Assembly: GCA_017654935.2 (NCBI GenBank)
Contig: CM065690.1
Location: forward strand, 9,404,906-9,468,905
DNA from: Phymorhynchus buccinoides
Lineage: Eukaryota > Mollusca > Gastropoda > Neogastropoda > Raphitomidae
Reading direction: 5' to 3'
DNA length: 64,000 nt
The translations under genes and the position numbers were made by a program. Under the pieces are notes generated by a model. That model saw nothing but the letters and a program-made list of their open reading frames with translations. It was not told the DNA's origin and made no database searches. Positions 1 through 32,179 of the stretch are shown here, in pieces. Within the stretch, counting starts at the first letter, position 1, and each line of letters starts with the position of its first letter.

Positions 1-172
1 CAGATCTGGTTACTCTACGCGTTATGTGTAGCATTTAGCACAATGTGGACCTTTGCTACATTCCTAAATCGATGCTGCGCGTTTCAATGCTGAACTGCTA
101 CACATTTTTATTGAACTGTTATGCGTGATGGGTTTAAATGGATTACACATTTCACACTAGACTACACATTTC

Positions 173-817
173 TTTTTCTTTTTTTTCTTTTTGTGTTGCT
201 GTCCCGTCTTCTGGACCGTACAGTAGCGTTGCTACCACGCCGCTCATTCAGAGTTCCAACTTACAGCCACACCCTGGCTTGTGAGGTCGCGGAATCCGAA
301 GTCAGCAGTCCAAGGGGGGCGAATCTAAAATATGTTAGGCCATCATGAAGCAAGCAACCGAGGAGACACTGCACCCCTGCTGAGTCACCTCGGTGGAGTT
401 CAGTGGAGCCTGTTCTGAACTAGCATACGCAGGACACCACCTACTAAGCCCCCTAATGACGTCGTCGTGGAGCCAGCGTGAGTGAGGTCTTCCCCCGAGG
501 GCCTGACTCTGACGATGATGATGCTATGGAGTTCCATATTGGTCTGAGACTACAGTGACAGGGCTGTACTCTCCGCGTCCTTTCATAATAATATCCTGGC
601 GTTATCTGAGAACTACAGACACCTGCAGTGTTGGTCTTGAAATTAGAGCAACACTCTCAGAATCGCATCCGTTAAGCCGACGAAGCTGGACTGCGCGGTT
701 TCAGCCTTCCCACTGAGTCCATAGCCATTCATTTTGGGTAGGAGTCGGTCCTTGCCTCTGATAGGATTCGACCCCGAGACCTCCCAGCCAATAGTCTGCG
801 ACTACGCCACGTAGTAG
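173..817 (-). mobile_element. Full-length tRNA-derived SINE
   Basis: The - strand head (near 735-817) has an A-box-like TGGCGTAGTCGC and a B-box-like GGGTCGAATCC. The other end is an A-rich tail (T-rich at 173-195 on +). Identical 13 bp target-site duplications, gactacacatttc, flank it at 160-172 and 818-830. Truncated relatives sharing the tail half are at 31437-31570 and 44505-44650. Confidence 0.82.
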
Positions 818-935
818 GACTACACATTTCAGCTGTCTATGAGAATGGCAGAATGTCTCTTCTCTATGTACATTTTCAATGCGAAAATGTGAAGGTTGGG
901 GGTGCGGTGCGTAATGTTCAACTTTGCTTTTCCAG

Positions 936-23087
<22,152 letters not shown>

Positions 23088-23179
23088 ACACAGAGGGGCT
23101 CTTGACCTTTCAAAGACTAACAGAAAGACAATGGGGCAAGCACATTAATATATTCCCACTGACTTACAAACTTCAGTGG

Positions 23180-23320
23180 GCTTTCTGTGGCCGAACTAAT
23201 GAAGAAAACGGACAACGCCAAACGATAAACAGAGAGAGAAAGAGACACTTGGCCTTTCATAGTTAAAACAAGAAAAACAAACAGAAAGAGAAAGGGGCAA
23301 GCACATTGATATACTGCCAG
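23180..23320 (+). repeat. 141 bp tandem copy of the GPCR terminal codons and 3' UTR
   Basis: A copy of 23039-23179. It still reads SVAELMKKTDNAKR then TAA in the matching frame, after the true stop. The PDZ-type end (TKI) is lost in the copy. Confidence 0.85.
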
Positions 23321-24810
23321 TGGCTTTCAGATCAACAAAGGGAGGGTATGATGGGGTACAAACTGTAAAGCCTTGCAATTATGACGATGTACTAATATGG
23401 CGACTTTCATGGATTGTTTCCCTTGCATTGACCTACATTCCAGCCACACTTTATGGTACATGAAGGGCATTAATGACGTGTTTCTGTGAGAGGAAGCAAT
23501 GGGCATTCATACTGGCGCACAAGGAACCAGTCCTGGAAAGTTTATTACAAGCAGTCTGGTAGTTTAAGCTAGGCTAAACAGGAGCATGTTTTTGTTTTTG
23601 TTTACGCACATTGTGTACACAGCACACATCGGTGTGCGCGCACACAGTCCCCATTGTTTCTGGTTGCACAATACTCCTCTTCGTACAGACATGCGAGTAC
23701 AAAGACGACATTTGATTCACCTTTTATCTACTACGCAGCAACCTTGTTGGCGAGATCACCTTGTAGCAAGGAAGAGCATTTCTCCTGACGCTTCTCAGCA
23801 GTTCTGTATCTGCTAAAGCGCGCTGCTGAGTGGACTGACACGTGTACATACACCAGTGCATTTCCTATGTTGTTTCACAAGCCAGAACCAGTTCTGCTCA
23901 AATACGGTCAGGCTTGAGTGTACAAAAGAAAGAAAACGACATTGTTTATGGTAATCGATTGTGTGGCAGTGGGTCTCATGGCTGTTTTGGATGGCAGACG
24001 GAGGGAGGGATGGATGGATGGGGAGGTTGGATGTGTAGGGGGTTTAAGTAACAATGATGACAAACTCTTGTCATGCGTGCATAAATTGGTTGTCAAATAT
24101 AGCATTGTAATAACAGCGGCTCTTTTGTGTGGATTTTCAAAGGCCACTTTTCTGTTGGGGGCAAGGTGAATCATTAATTTGTGATGCCTGACCAGTCAGT
24201 AGGATCAAGTTCAAATCTCCACTGTGTCATTCGGGAAAAAGAATGCTACAACAGCGCGCCCAGGAGCCATGGACTGGATGTGGTCTGGACACCCGACAGT
24301 GTTTGCAGCAGAGGGTATAAAACCTGTAAATGCAGGACAGGTGTTTTTGTGAAGAACAATAAGTGGCAGTCGCAGCTGAGTAAAGCTCAAGCTGGATGTG
24401 GTCAGGGAGCAGGGGCGGATCTGGGGGAGTTACAGTGTTTCCAGAACACACACACACCGGCCAAAAAAAGCCAGAAAAGAGGAACCCCTCTGTCGCCCAA
24501 AATGTACGTTATAGAAGGGTGAAAAGTATGAAAATGACTGGATTTGTTGCAATACAATGCCAATGTAGTGCCCCGCAAATAGTGTAATTGAGTGTCAGAA
24601 GGCAAGGCAAGCCGTGAAAGGAGTTTCCGGAACCCCCCCCCCCCCCCCCCTGTACCTGAGAAATCATGGTGGAAGGATTTTGTGGCTGGCTATGGAGCTC
24701 CCTTAACCAACGGCGGAACCCCCCCCCCCCCCCCCCCCTCCCAAATCATCTGGTCCGCCCCTGGGGAGGAACGAAAGGGAACTTCGTAAGTCTTAGGTTT
24801 TCCCCGAAAG
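23321..24810. other. GPCR 3' UTR or intergenic, no gene seen
   Basis: Includes poly-C tracts at about 24630 and 24719. No supported ORF. The polyadenylation site is not obvious; an AATAAA occurs only much later, near 26812. Confidence 0.5.
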
Positions 24811-24814
24811 GGTC

Positions 24815-25080
24815 GTAGCCCATTGAAAACTTGTCCCAGTCTGGCACCAGAGTTCAGCACCATCAGACCTGGTCAGTATTTTGATGGGTGACAGAAGTGG
24901 GTTCGAATCTCGTTGGGGGAGGGTTTTTCTGGGGAAAAGAGTGGTGACTTCATGAGTCATGATTTGGGTGTGGCCCGGCCCCCTTAGAGTGTAAGGAGTT
25001 CAGGGCTGAAACGTTTGATTGAGGGGTGGCTTCTTCTCTGAAGACCCTCTGTCGTCCAGCTCTCTGTTGAGTTTCTTTGC
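24815..25080 (+). mobile_element. SINE-like element with 5S rRNA-like text and B box
   Basis: acctggtcagtattttgatg and ggtgac resemble the 3' part of 5S rRNA (cctggttagtacttggatg, ggagac), followed by a B-box-like gggttcgaatctcg. The tail gcccggcccccttagagtgt recurs at about 56478. No target duplication was found. Confidence 0.5.
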
Positions 25081-25229
25081 ACAGTGTACTGTAACGGGGC
25101 AGCATTCGATTGTGTTGTAACTTTGAGTGATAGATTACAATGACTTGATTGAACAGTTTATAAAACACTCCCATGTGAAGCTTACAATGGTATCCCCAGC
25201 TGTTCCTTGACCTGCATTTGTGTTGTGTA

Positions 25230-26315
25230 ATCATTGCATTTGGGCATCAAGACATTCTTCTGTGTAGACATTGCATTTCTGCATCAAGACATTCATCCAT
25301 GTAGACATTGCATTTGGCATCAAGACATTCTTCTGTGTAGACATTGCATTTCTGCATCAAGACATTCATCCATGTAGACATTGCATTTGGGCATCAAGAC
25401 ATTTTTGTGTGTAGACATTGCATTTCTGCATGTAGACATTGCATTTGGGCATGAAATCATTCATCTATGTAGACACTGCATTGGTCATCAAGACATGATC
25501 GTCTGTGTGGACACTGCATTTGGGCATCAAGACATTCATCAGTGTGGACACTGCATTTGGGCATCAAGACATTCATCAGTGTGGACACTGCATTTGGGCA
25601 TCAAGACATTCATTCATCAGTGTGGACACTGCATTTGGGCATCAAGACATTCATCAGTGTGGACACTGCATTTGGGCATCAAGACATTCATCAGTGTAAA
25701 CACTGCATTTGGGCATCAAGACATTCATCAGTGTGGACACTGCATTTGGGCATCAAGACATTCATCAGTGTGGACACTGCATTTGGGCATCAAGACATTC
25801 ATCAGTGTAAACACTGCATTTGGGCATCAAGACATTCATCAGTGTGGACACTGCATTTGGGCATCAAGACATTCATCAGTGTAAACACTGCATTTGGGCA
25901 TCAAGACATTCATCAGTGTAAACACTGCATTTGGGCATCAAGACATTCATCAGTGTGGACACTGCATTTAGGCATCAAGACATTCATCAGTGTGGACACT
26001 GCATTTGGGCATCAAGACATTCATCAGTGTGGACACTGCATTTGGGCATCAAGACATTCATCAGTGTGGACACTGCATTTGGGCATCAAGACATTCATCA
26101 GTGTGGACACTGCATTTGGGCATCAAGACATTCATCAGTGTGGACACTGCATTTGGGCATCAAGACATTCATCAGTGTGGACACTGCATTTGGGCATCAA
26201 GACATTCATCAGTGTGGACACTGCATTTGGGCATCAAGACATTCATCAGTATGGACACTGCATTTGGGCATCAAGACATTCATCAGTGTAAATACTGCAT
26301 TTGGGCATGAAGACA
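25230..26315 (+). repeat. 37 bp minisatellite, about 28 units
   Basis: Unit gcatcaagacattcatcagt plus gtggacactgcatttgg. The early units (25230-25500) are diverged and the later ones nearly identical, suggesting growth from the right side. The long open frames here are repeat artefacts. Confidence 0.93.
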
Positions 26316-26417
26316 TTCGTTGCACTTGCTGTAAGTTTGACATCCCCTGGACCTCTTGTTCTGGGCATCTGGAATAACTGCTGAAGAACCTGAGAGCAAT
26401 CATTCAGGATAGTTTGG

Positions 26418-26590
26418 GGTACTATATTTTTCGGACTATATAAGGCACACATTATATAATTTTACACAAAAATCAACTTTCATTGTTATACTTTCTTACT
26501 GTATTGTTAGTCATTGTTATATTCTTATTATAAGACAAAAGGGTCTCATTCCGGGGGAAATGTTATTGTGTTACAGTATAAGATATGGTA
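26418..26590 (+). mobile_element. MITE, 'tatttttcggactata' family, copy 1
   Basis: Begins tactatatttttcggactat and shares the internal attttacacaaaa and gtctcattc text with 45185-45345 and 55268-55407. Confidence 0.65.
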
Positions 26591-27150
26591 ATTGTCAACG
26601 TTGCACAATTTGTTAAAATGAATTCTGCTGCAAATTACCAAAAGTGTTGTGATTTGTGTTGTCCAGGAGTTGCGATAAACGATGCTTTCACGCCGTATGT
26701 TGGGAGCAAAGAAGAAATTTGGACCAACAATGATCCTATGTGAAGTCTTACTTCACTGTATATTGCGAGCAATATGAATTACGCCATTGTATAATAATGT
26801 ACATTTTGTGTAATAAATTGAATTGTAGCCTACATAATAATTTTCCTCGTGTTAAAATCAAATTACAAAACCTATTGTGAATCTTGTGAAACTGACCTTG
26901 ATGGTCGGGCTGTGTAGATCCTGGTAGAAATGGATACACAGAAATCATTTTCAAGCATAGCTTTTCCCCGTACTTAAGATATTCTGTGGAAAAGCTATGC
27001 TTGAAATTGATTTAGCAGTCTAAGGAAGAGCCACCCTCAAACTGGAAATGGACCCGTGTTCATCAAAGACCTATCACCCCCCCCCCCCCCCCCCCCCCAC
27101 CATCAAGGTCAGCTTCATGTTTTGGATCCTGCAGTCACCACTTTGATTCT
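26591..27150. other. Intergenic, no gene seen
   Basis: AT-rich. AATAAA near 26812 could be a distal GPCR poly(A) signal. Poly-C at about 27077-27098. Confidence 0.45.
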
Positions 27151-27164
27151 TCAACTCTTCATCT

Positions 27165-27480
27165 TCTTCTTTGATCGCTCAGACAGTTTCCTGTCAATTA
27201 TGAGTGCAGATGTGTTATGCTGTCATTATGCGCCTAAGTAAGAAATAGGCCCAGCATGTCCAACTTCGGCTGGAGGAAATCTGTCTGAAAGTGTTTCTTG
27301 AAAAAAGGCAGGAGAATGGACCGGAAAGGCAGAAAGATAGTAGATGACAGCAAGCAGAGGGAAAAGGCAGAGTCAAAGAGAGTGACAGATTAGAGGAAGT
27401 TACAAGCACAGAACTTCCAGAAGGTGGGGGAACTACTTATACAAAAGACTCCCCGGTATCCCCACGGGGTGGTGGTGGGG
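27165..27480. mobile_element. Dispersed retroposon family ('gatcgctcagacag')
   Basis: Shares about 310 bp (cccagcatgtcc, cttcggctggaggaaatc, gagaatggaccggaaaggca, tatccccacggggtg) with 59885-60195, 63348-63652 and, in reverse, 3410-3640. A (CTT)n edge on the left suggests a (GAA)n tail on the - strand. Confidence 0.75.
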
Positions 27481-27795
27481 ACTGTTCATGTTTTGTCCTC
27501 ATTTATTTTGTCGTGTGAAAGCCAGAAGGTGCTACCATCGAAGATTTGAAATACTGTAACTGTTGATTGTGGCCACGCACAGCCAAGAAGAAGAACAATA
27601 CGGAGACCTTGCTTTAGAGACCATGAAAAGTGTGCAGGGGAATGGTCCGTGTCTCCAAATTGAAATCGTGTCTTCAAGCCTACTAAAAAAAATAGGTGGT
27701 AAGCACATAAACATACTCCTCGTAACCCGAAGACACAGGACACTGAAGAATTGTAAATAAAATGCTAGCAACAGGAAGATGAACATCAATTCGGT

Positions 27796-28189
27796 AAAGG
27801 TAAAGATGTGCCACCCCCCCTGCATTTCTCGGTTCATTCTATTTCTCCGTTTTTGCCTTTCTTACCAAACATAAAGCTGTATTTTATGAACCTTTTCAGC
27901 TAATTATCTTTTTGGAATACTAACCCTAACCCTATCCCTAACCCCCCCCCCCCCCCCCCCCCCTATGTAGCGCAGTACACCGCAGCATTTGTCACAGTCG
28001 TGGTTCATTGCGTTTTTCCGTCTTATAGGAGGGGGGGGGGGGGGTAGGGTTAGGGTTAGAATTCCAAAAAGATAATTAGCTGAAAAGGTTCATAAAATAC
28101 AGCTTTATGTTTGGTAAGAAAGGCAAAAACAGACAAATGGAATTAACCGAGAAATGTAGGAGGGGTGGCACATCTTGACCTTTACCATC
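27796..28189. mobile_element. Foldback element with ~165 bp inverted arms
   Basis: 27796-27963 and about 28027-28189 are near-perfect reverse complements (ggtaaaggtaaagatgtgcc against ggcacatcttgacctttacc). The arms end internally in ccctaaccctatccctaac plus poly-C, around a loop of about 60 bp. Confidence 0.9.
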
Positions 28190-28223
28190 CATTGTTCAGA
28201 ACACTAACAGCTCTTTGTTATAA

Positions 28224-28293
28224 CCAGGCCCTGTAGTGATGAGTGTGTCTTAGTCAATACAGGGTAAGACGCACTCATGACTACAGGGCCTGG
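28224..28293. repeat. Short perfect-like hairpin
   Basis: Arms 28224-28252 and 28265-28293 pair over 29 bp with two mismatches (ccaggccctgtagt...), loop 12 nt. It could be a tiny MITE or a small-RNA precursor. Confidence 0.85.
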
Positions 28294-28513
28294 GCTGTAC
28301 TGTTGAGCATAGTTCAACATTTAGCGTCCCTGCTAGCAAATGTCAATCATTATTAATATAAAATAGCCCTCTTTTTGCATTCAAATACCCTCTCGGGACA
28401 GAGCTTAAAGCCAAAGTATAAATAACAATTTTTGACAATGTGAGTTTGGTCCATTCTCCTGCCTTTTTTCAAAAAATATTCCAAATAACTTTTCTCCTTT
28501 TTTCTCCTCCGAA

Positions 28514-28622
28514 ATCGGAATGCGTCGGCTGTACGTAGCGGGGAGACCAGTGAAAACTGAAAACCGGACACATACGTACTTTACCCATTATGGCCATATG
28601 GCCTGGGATCGCGGAAGAAGAA
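28514..28622 (+). mobile_element. Dispersed retroposon family ('ggcctggga' end)
   Basis: Shares aatcggaatg, gagaccagtgaaaa, acccattatggcc and tatggcctggga with 37672-37795. Both end in (AAG)n, consistent with retroposition. Confidence 0.7.
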
Positions 28623-29315
28623 GGCAGTGGAGTACCTGGTACTATAGTCAGATTTGGCAACATTATGGTGAAAGATGTCCAACCGAGAAAAGCCTTTGGG
28701 ATGTTTGACCCTTCGGTGTTGCATATATTAAAGATCAGCATCTTTCTTGCCAAATTTCATGAAATATTCTGCTGTGTAGGTTGTGGTAACTTGGACACAT
28801 TTTTGTTTTATGCACACACACACACACACACACACACGCGCGCACACACACACACGCGCACACTTACAGGCTCTCATTCTGATTGCAAATTACTCACATT
28901 TTCAAGAGTACTTGAACCAGCTGATAGACTACATTTCTGGTTGATTTTGAAAGTGTCTTAAGCTTGACTGAGCACATTCATCCACATGAACATAGCAACA
29001 TTAACAATTGTATATTTAGGTTTTATTCAACTTTATAACGGAGACATAATAAACTTTCACACACTGACAGACAAATCACACCAGCATACATAATTGTTTC
29101 AATTATACACTCATACAGATCAAATTTCCATCCTTCTTTCAAATACAGCCAAGCATTAGGACATAAGAGGTTCAACTGAATCATTAAGATGCGACTTTCT
29201 GACGGCTTATATTCAAATTTATCAACACAATTAAAAAACAGCAGTTGCAGCTTAGAAAGCTGATGTACAAGATCAGATATTTCAACATGCCTAAGCAAGT
29301 TCGTATAGCTATTTC
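28623..29315. other. Intergenic, no gene seen
   Basis: Unique AT-rich sequence with (CA)n at 28814-28862. Confidence 0.5.
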
Positions 29316-29319
29316 CTAA

Positions 29320-29521
29320 CCCCTTCCCTGCCCAGTCCCATGTCTACTACATGGTGTGATGTCATTGATGATGTCATAACGTTTGGTGTCATAGTAATGG
29401 AATGAAGGTTTTTAGTTTAGACAAGTCTCTAGATCATTTTCTCAGATTGAGTCTAACATGCATCATTTAAATTTTATAATGAGATCGATAATTTCTCCGC
29501 TTTCCACTGGCAATGAAGGGG
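29320..29521. mobile_element. piggyBac-type MITE, ~202 bp
   Basis: Ends CCCCTTCCCTGCCCAGT and ACTGGCAATGAAGGGG, flanked by CTAA (29316) and TTAA (29522). The left flank has one change from TTAA. A truncated relative is near 44755-44845. Confidence 0.7.
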
Positions 29522-29529
29522 TTAAAGCT

Positions 29530-31430
29530 ACACTTTGCCTTCTATTTAAAAATGTTCATACGATACCCATAACATTTACCAGGTTCTAACTTTCACACTT
29601 GGCACAGTTGTTCTATGCATCATGTTCTGTATCCATTCATCAAATTCACAGAAACTTATTTCAGACACAGCATTAAACACCACAGAAATGCCTACTCCGA
29701 CACTCTTCACCATGTTGAGCGCAGCACCATACACACTATTGCACTCTGCCATCCTTGCTCATCCTCACACACCACTCATCCACTCTGTACATTTCATCAG
29801 AGCAGGGCTCCCAGGGACCCCCACTTGGGGGTCTTTGAAGTACTGTAATCCTAAAGGACCCTCTAAAAGAACAGGCAGGGGGTCCTAGGGATGCACTATA
29901 AAAATGATAAACCAGTCTTTGCATTCCCAGTTATGACCTATGAAGGAACTTTCAGCATCCAATGTTGTCACTACTTGGCCTAATTCATTGAACTAATGTT
30001 CCCCAATTTTGTCAGTCTCTTCTCTCTCCCTGACTTCACAGACCTATTCTTTCCTTACCTCTTGTGTGCGTGTATGTGTGCTCATGCGCACACCTTTAGC
30101 ATTCGCAATGCCGTTGGGACCCTCTGTCCCTCCTCTAGGACCCTCTATACCGTAAGTGAAGGAGTCCCTGGGACCCCTTGTTTTGCAGGACGATTTGGAG
30201 TCCTGTCAAAGCTAACCAGCTTTTCTGGTGGAGAAAACAATGCAGGAAAACAAACTGCATCCCAGGATCTGACGACACGCTGTCACACGCTATAACATTA
30301 TTCCATCACTATGCGTCTGCCTACTACTTTAAAGACCCCCCACATCACATGTCACATTCCCTCTTATACTTGGAAGATTTCTTAAGATTTTTACCAGACG
30401 TAAGAGGAAAAACACGTGAAAACCATGATTTTGACACGTGACATGGTGAGTCTTTAAAACTAGGGAAACGCAAAGAACAATAACTCTGGAGATACTCTAG
30501 GGAAATGCAAAGAACACCAACTCTGGAGATTGTGTCTCATCCCATAGGTTGCCTAAAGCCTTCCAGCTTTTCAACAGCAGTATAGTTAAAATTTCATTGT
30601 GCTAAAACAGACCACATAGAGTAACGAAAACTCTAATTTTAAATAGAACAGGCCTACTTAAAAATAAATGTCCTAAAATTGTAAAGAACAATTCCTCCAA
30701 AACAGCCATCAATTCTGGCATATTCTACCAGTGCATAATTATGCTTTCAAAAAGAAAAGAAAATGGTCTCTCTCAGAAGAAAGCTGGGGTTAATGAACCC
30801 CAACATAGGTGTTTTTTATGTATTTCTGAAAGAAACTTTCACCTTCAATTCAAAAGTTTCGAGATTACACAAAGCTTTCATCTTTCCTCATCACATAGGG
30901 AATCTAAAGAAAGTGATCCAGTACAACCAGATCAGAACAATCCAACGTTTTACAGAAATGCAAACAAGAAATGCCACAAGGAAAAACATCGATTTCATGT
31001 TTACAACCACTGTAGTTTCCTTACTTGCAACATCAAAGAAGCAGCAACACTTACTATTAACCCCTGACACGCACAGGCCATAACCTCGCTACGACCTCAA
31101 AAAGGAGTCACCTGGATATTTCAAGGGGTCTCTTTTCTGTAAGTTTTGTAACATTTTTTTTAAACTGCACTCTGGTGAAAACTGTCAACGTCTGACTGCG
31201 TCAGACGGCAGTTTTGAGCGTAAGAGACGCACATCCGTGCATCAAACTGAACACTGGGTAACAGTAGACTTCACAGCTTGCCCTTCACTGCTAGACCTAG
31301 TCCAAGCTCACCACATCTTTTGAAAGAAAAGGCCAGGGCTCTCTCCAACAGCAAATCTCTGAATTCATGGGAAAACCAAAAATCCCTGAAGTGTATGGAG
31401 GGTTCTGGCATCTTCATCAGTCCTTTATAC
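29530..31430. other. Intergenic, no gene seen
   Basis: Two open frames of about 100 codons (30741-31083) show no family resemblance or codon bias and are not called. The TMEM39 3' UTR may extend into this area. Confidence 0.5.
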
Positions 31431-31436
31431 TTTTTA

Positions 31437-31570
31437 TTTTATTTTACTGTCCCATCTTCTAGTCCGTACAGTGACGTTGATTCCAAGCTGCTCATTCCGA
31501 GTCCCAACTCGCAGCCACACTTCAGGTCGCGGAATCCAAAATCAGCAGTCTGAGGGGAGCGAATCTATGT
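31437..31570 (-). mobile_element. 5'-truncated SINE copy
   Basis: Matches the tail half of the 173-817 SINE (gtcccatcttctagtccgta, gcagccacact, gcggaatcc, agtctgaggggagcgaatc). Confidence 0.75.
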
Positions 31571-31574
31571 TAGA

Positions 31575-31951
31575 CCGAGTGTTTGATTTGTTCTTCGAGA
31601 GTCCTGGGCAGGTCACTGCGTATTAGCAGCGGGGTCGTGGTCGTGGTCGTGGTAGGTCTTGCTCATGATGAAGAAGTCACTGCGTGTTAGCAGCGAGGTC
31701 GTGGTCGTGGTAGGTCTTGCTCATGATGAAGAAGTCACTGCGTGTTAGCAGCGGGGTCGTGGTCATGGTAGGTCTTGCTCATGATGAAGAAGTCACTGCG
31801 TGTTAGCAGCGGGGTCGTGGTAGGTCTTGCTCATGATGAAGTCACTGCGTGTTAGCAGCGAGGTCGTGGTCGTGGTAGGTCTTGCTCATGATGAAGAAGT
31901 CACTGCGTGTTAGCAGCGAGGTCATGGTAGGTCTTGCTCATGATGAAGAAG
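31575..31951 (-). repeat. TMEM39: Tandem copies of the TMEM39 C-terminal codons and stop
   Basis: About six units of 48-64 bp, each containing the reverse complement of [10 protein letters not shown]...AANTQ and TGA, directly after the true stop. Variation is mainly in the number of 'gtcgtg' units. Confidence 0.92.
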
Positions 31952-32179
31952 TCACTGCGTGTTAGCAGCGGGGTCGTGGTCGCGGTAGGTCTTGCTCATG
32001 ATGAAGAAGTCGCGCAGCAGCTTGAAGACGGTGTAGAAGTTGCAGAAGAGCATGAGGGCCAGGCACAGCACGTGGCTCCAGTGGCCGCTCTGCACCAGGC
32101 GGAAGAACTGGTACAGCACCAGCAAGCCTGCCAGGCCCAGCAGCCACGTCATCACGTGCAGGGGCTGGTGGAACAGAAA
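31952..32179 (-). CDS. TMEM39: TMEM39 exon 8 (last): C-terminal helices and stop
   Basis: Acceptor gtttcag, 76 codons with TGA at 31954-31952. It encodes [38 protein letters not shown] and [20 protein letters not shown], ending DHDPAANTQ. The last 16 codons and the stop are repeated in tandem through the presumed 3' UTR. Confidence 0.92.
   Translation of the reverse strand, partial: FLFHQPLHVMTWLLGLAGLLVLYQFFRLVQSGHWSHVLCLALMLFCNFYTVFKLLRDFFIMSKTYRDHDPAANTQ

Noticed and set aside
25230..26315. CRISPR-like regular array
   Set aside because: The 37 bp units are directly adjacent with no unique spacers, in an animal genome with no cas genes.
25381..26377. Open frames of 148-249 codons with repeated 'WTLHLGIKTFISV'
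   Set aside because: They arise only because a 37 bp minisatellite cycles through frames. There are no splice sites, domains or non-repeat sequence.
30741..31083. Two overlapping ~107-codon frames as a gene
   Set aside because: AT-rich intergenic sequence, no recognised domain, no splice support and no codon bias.
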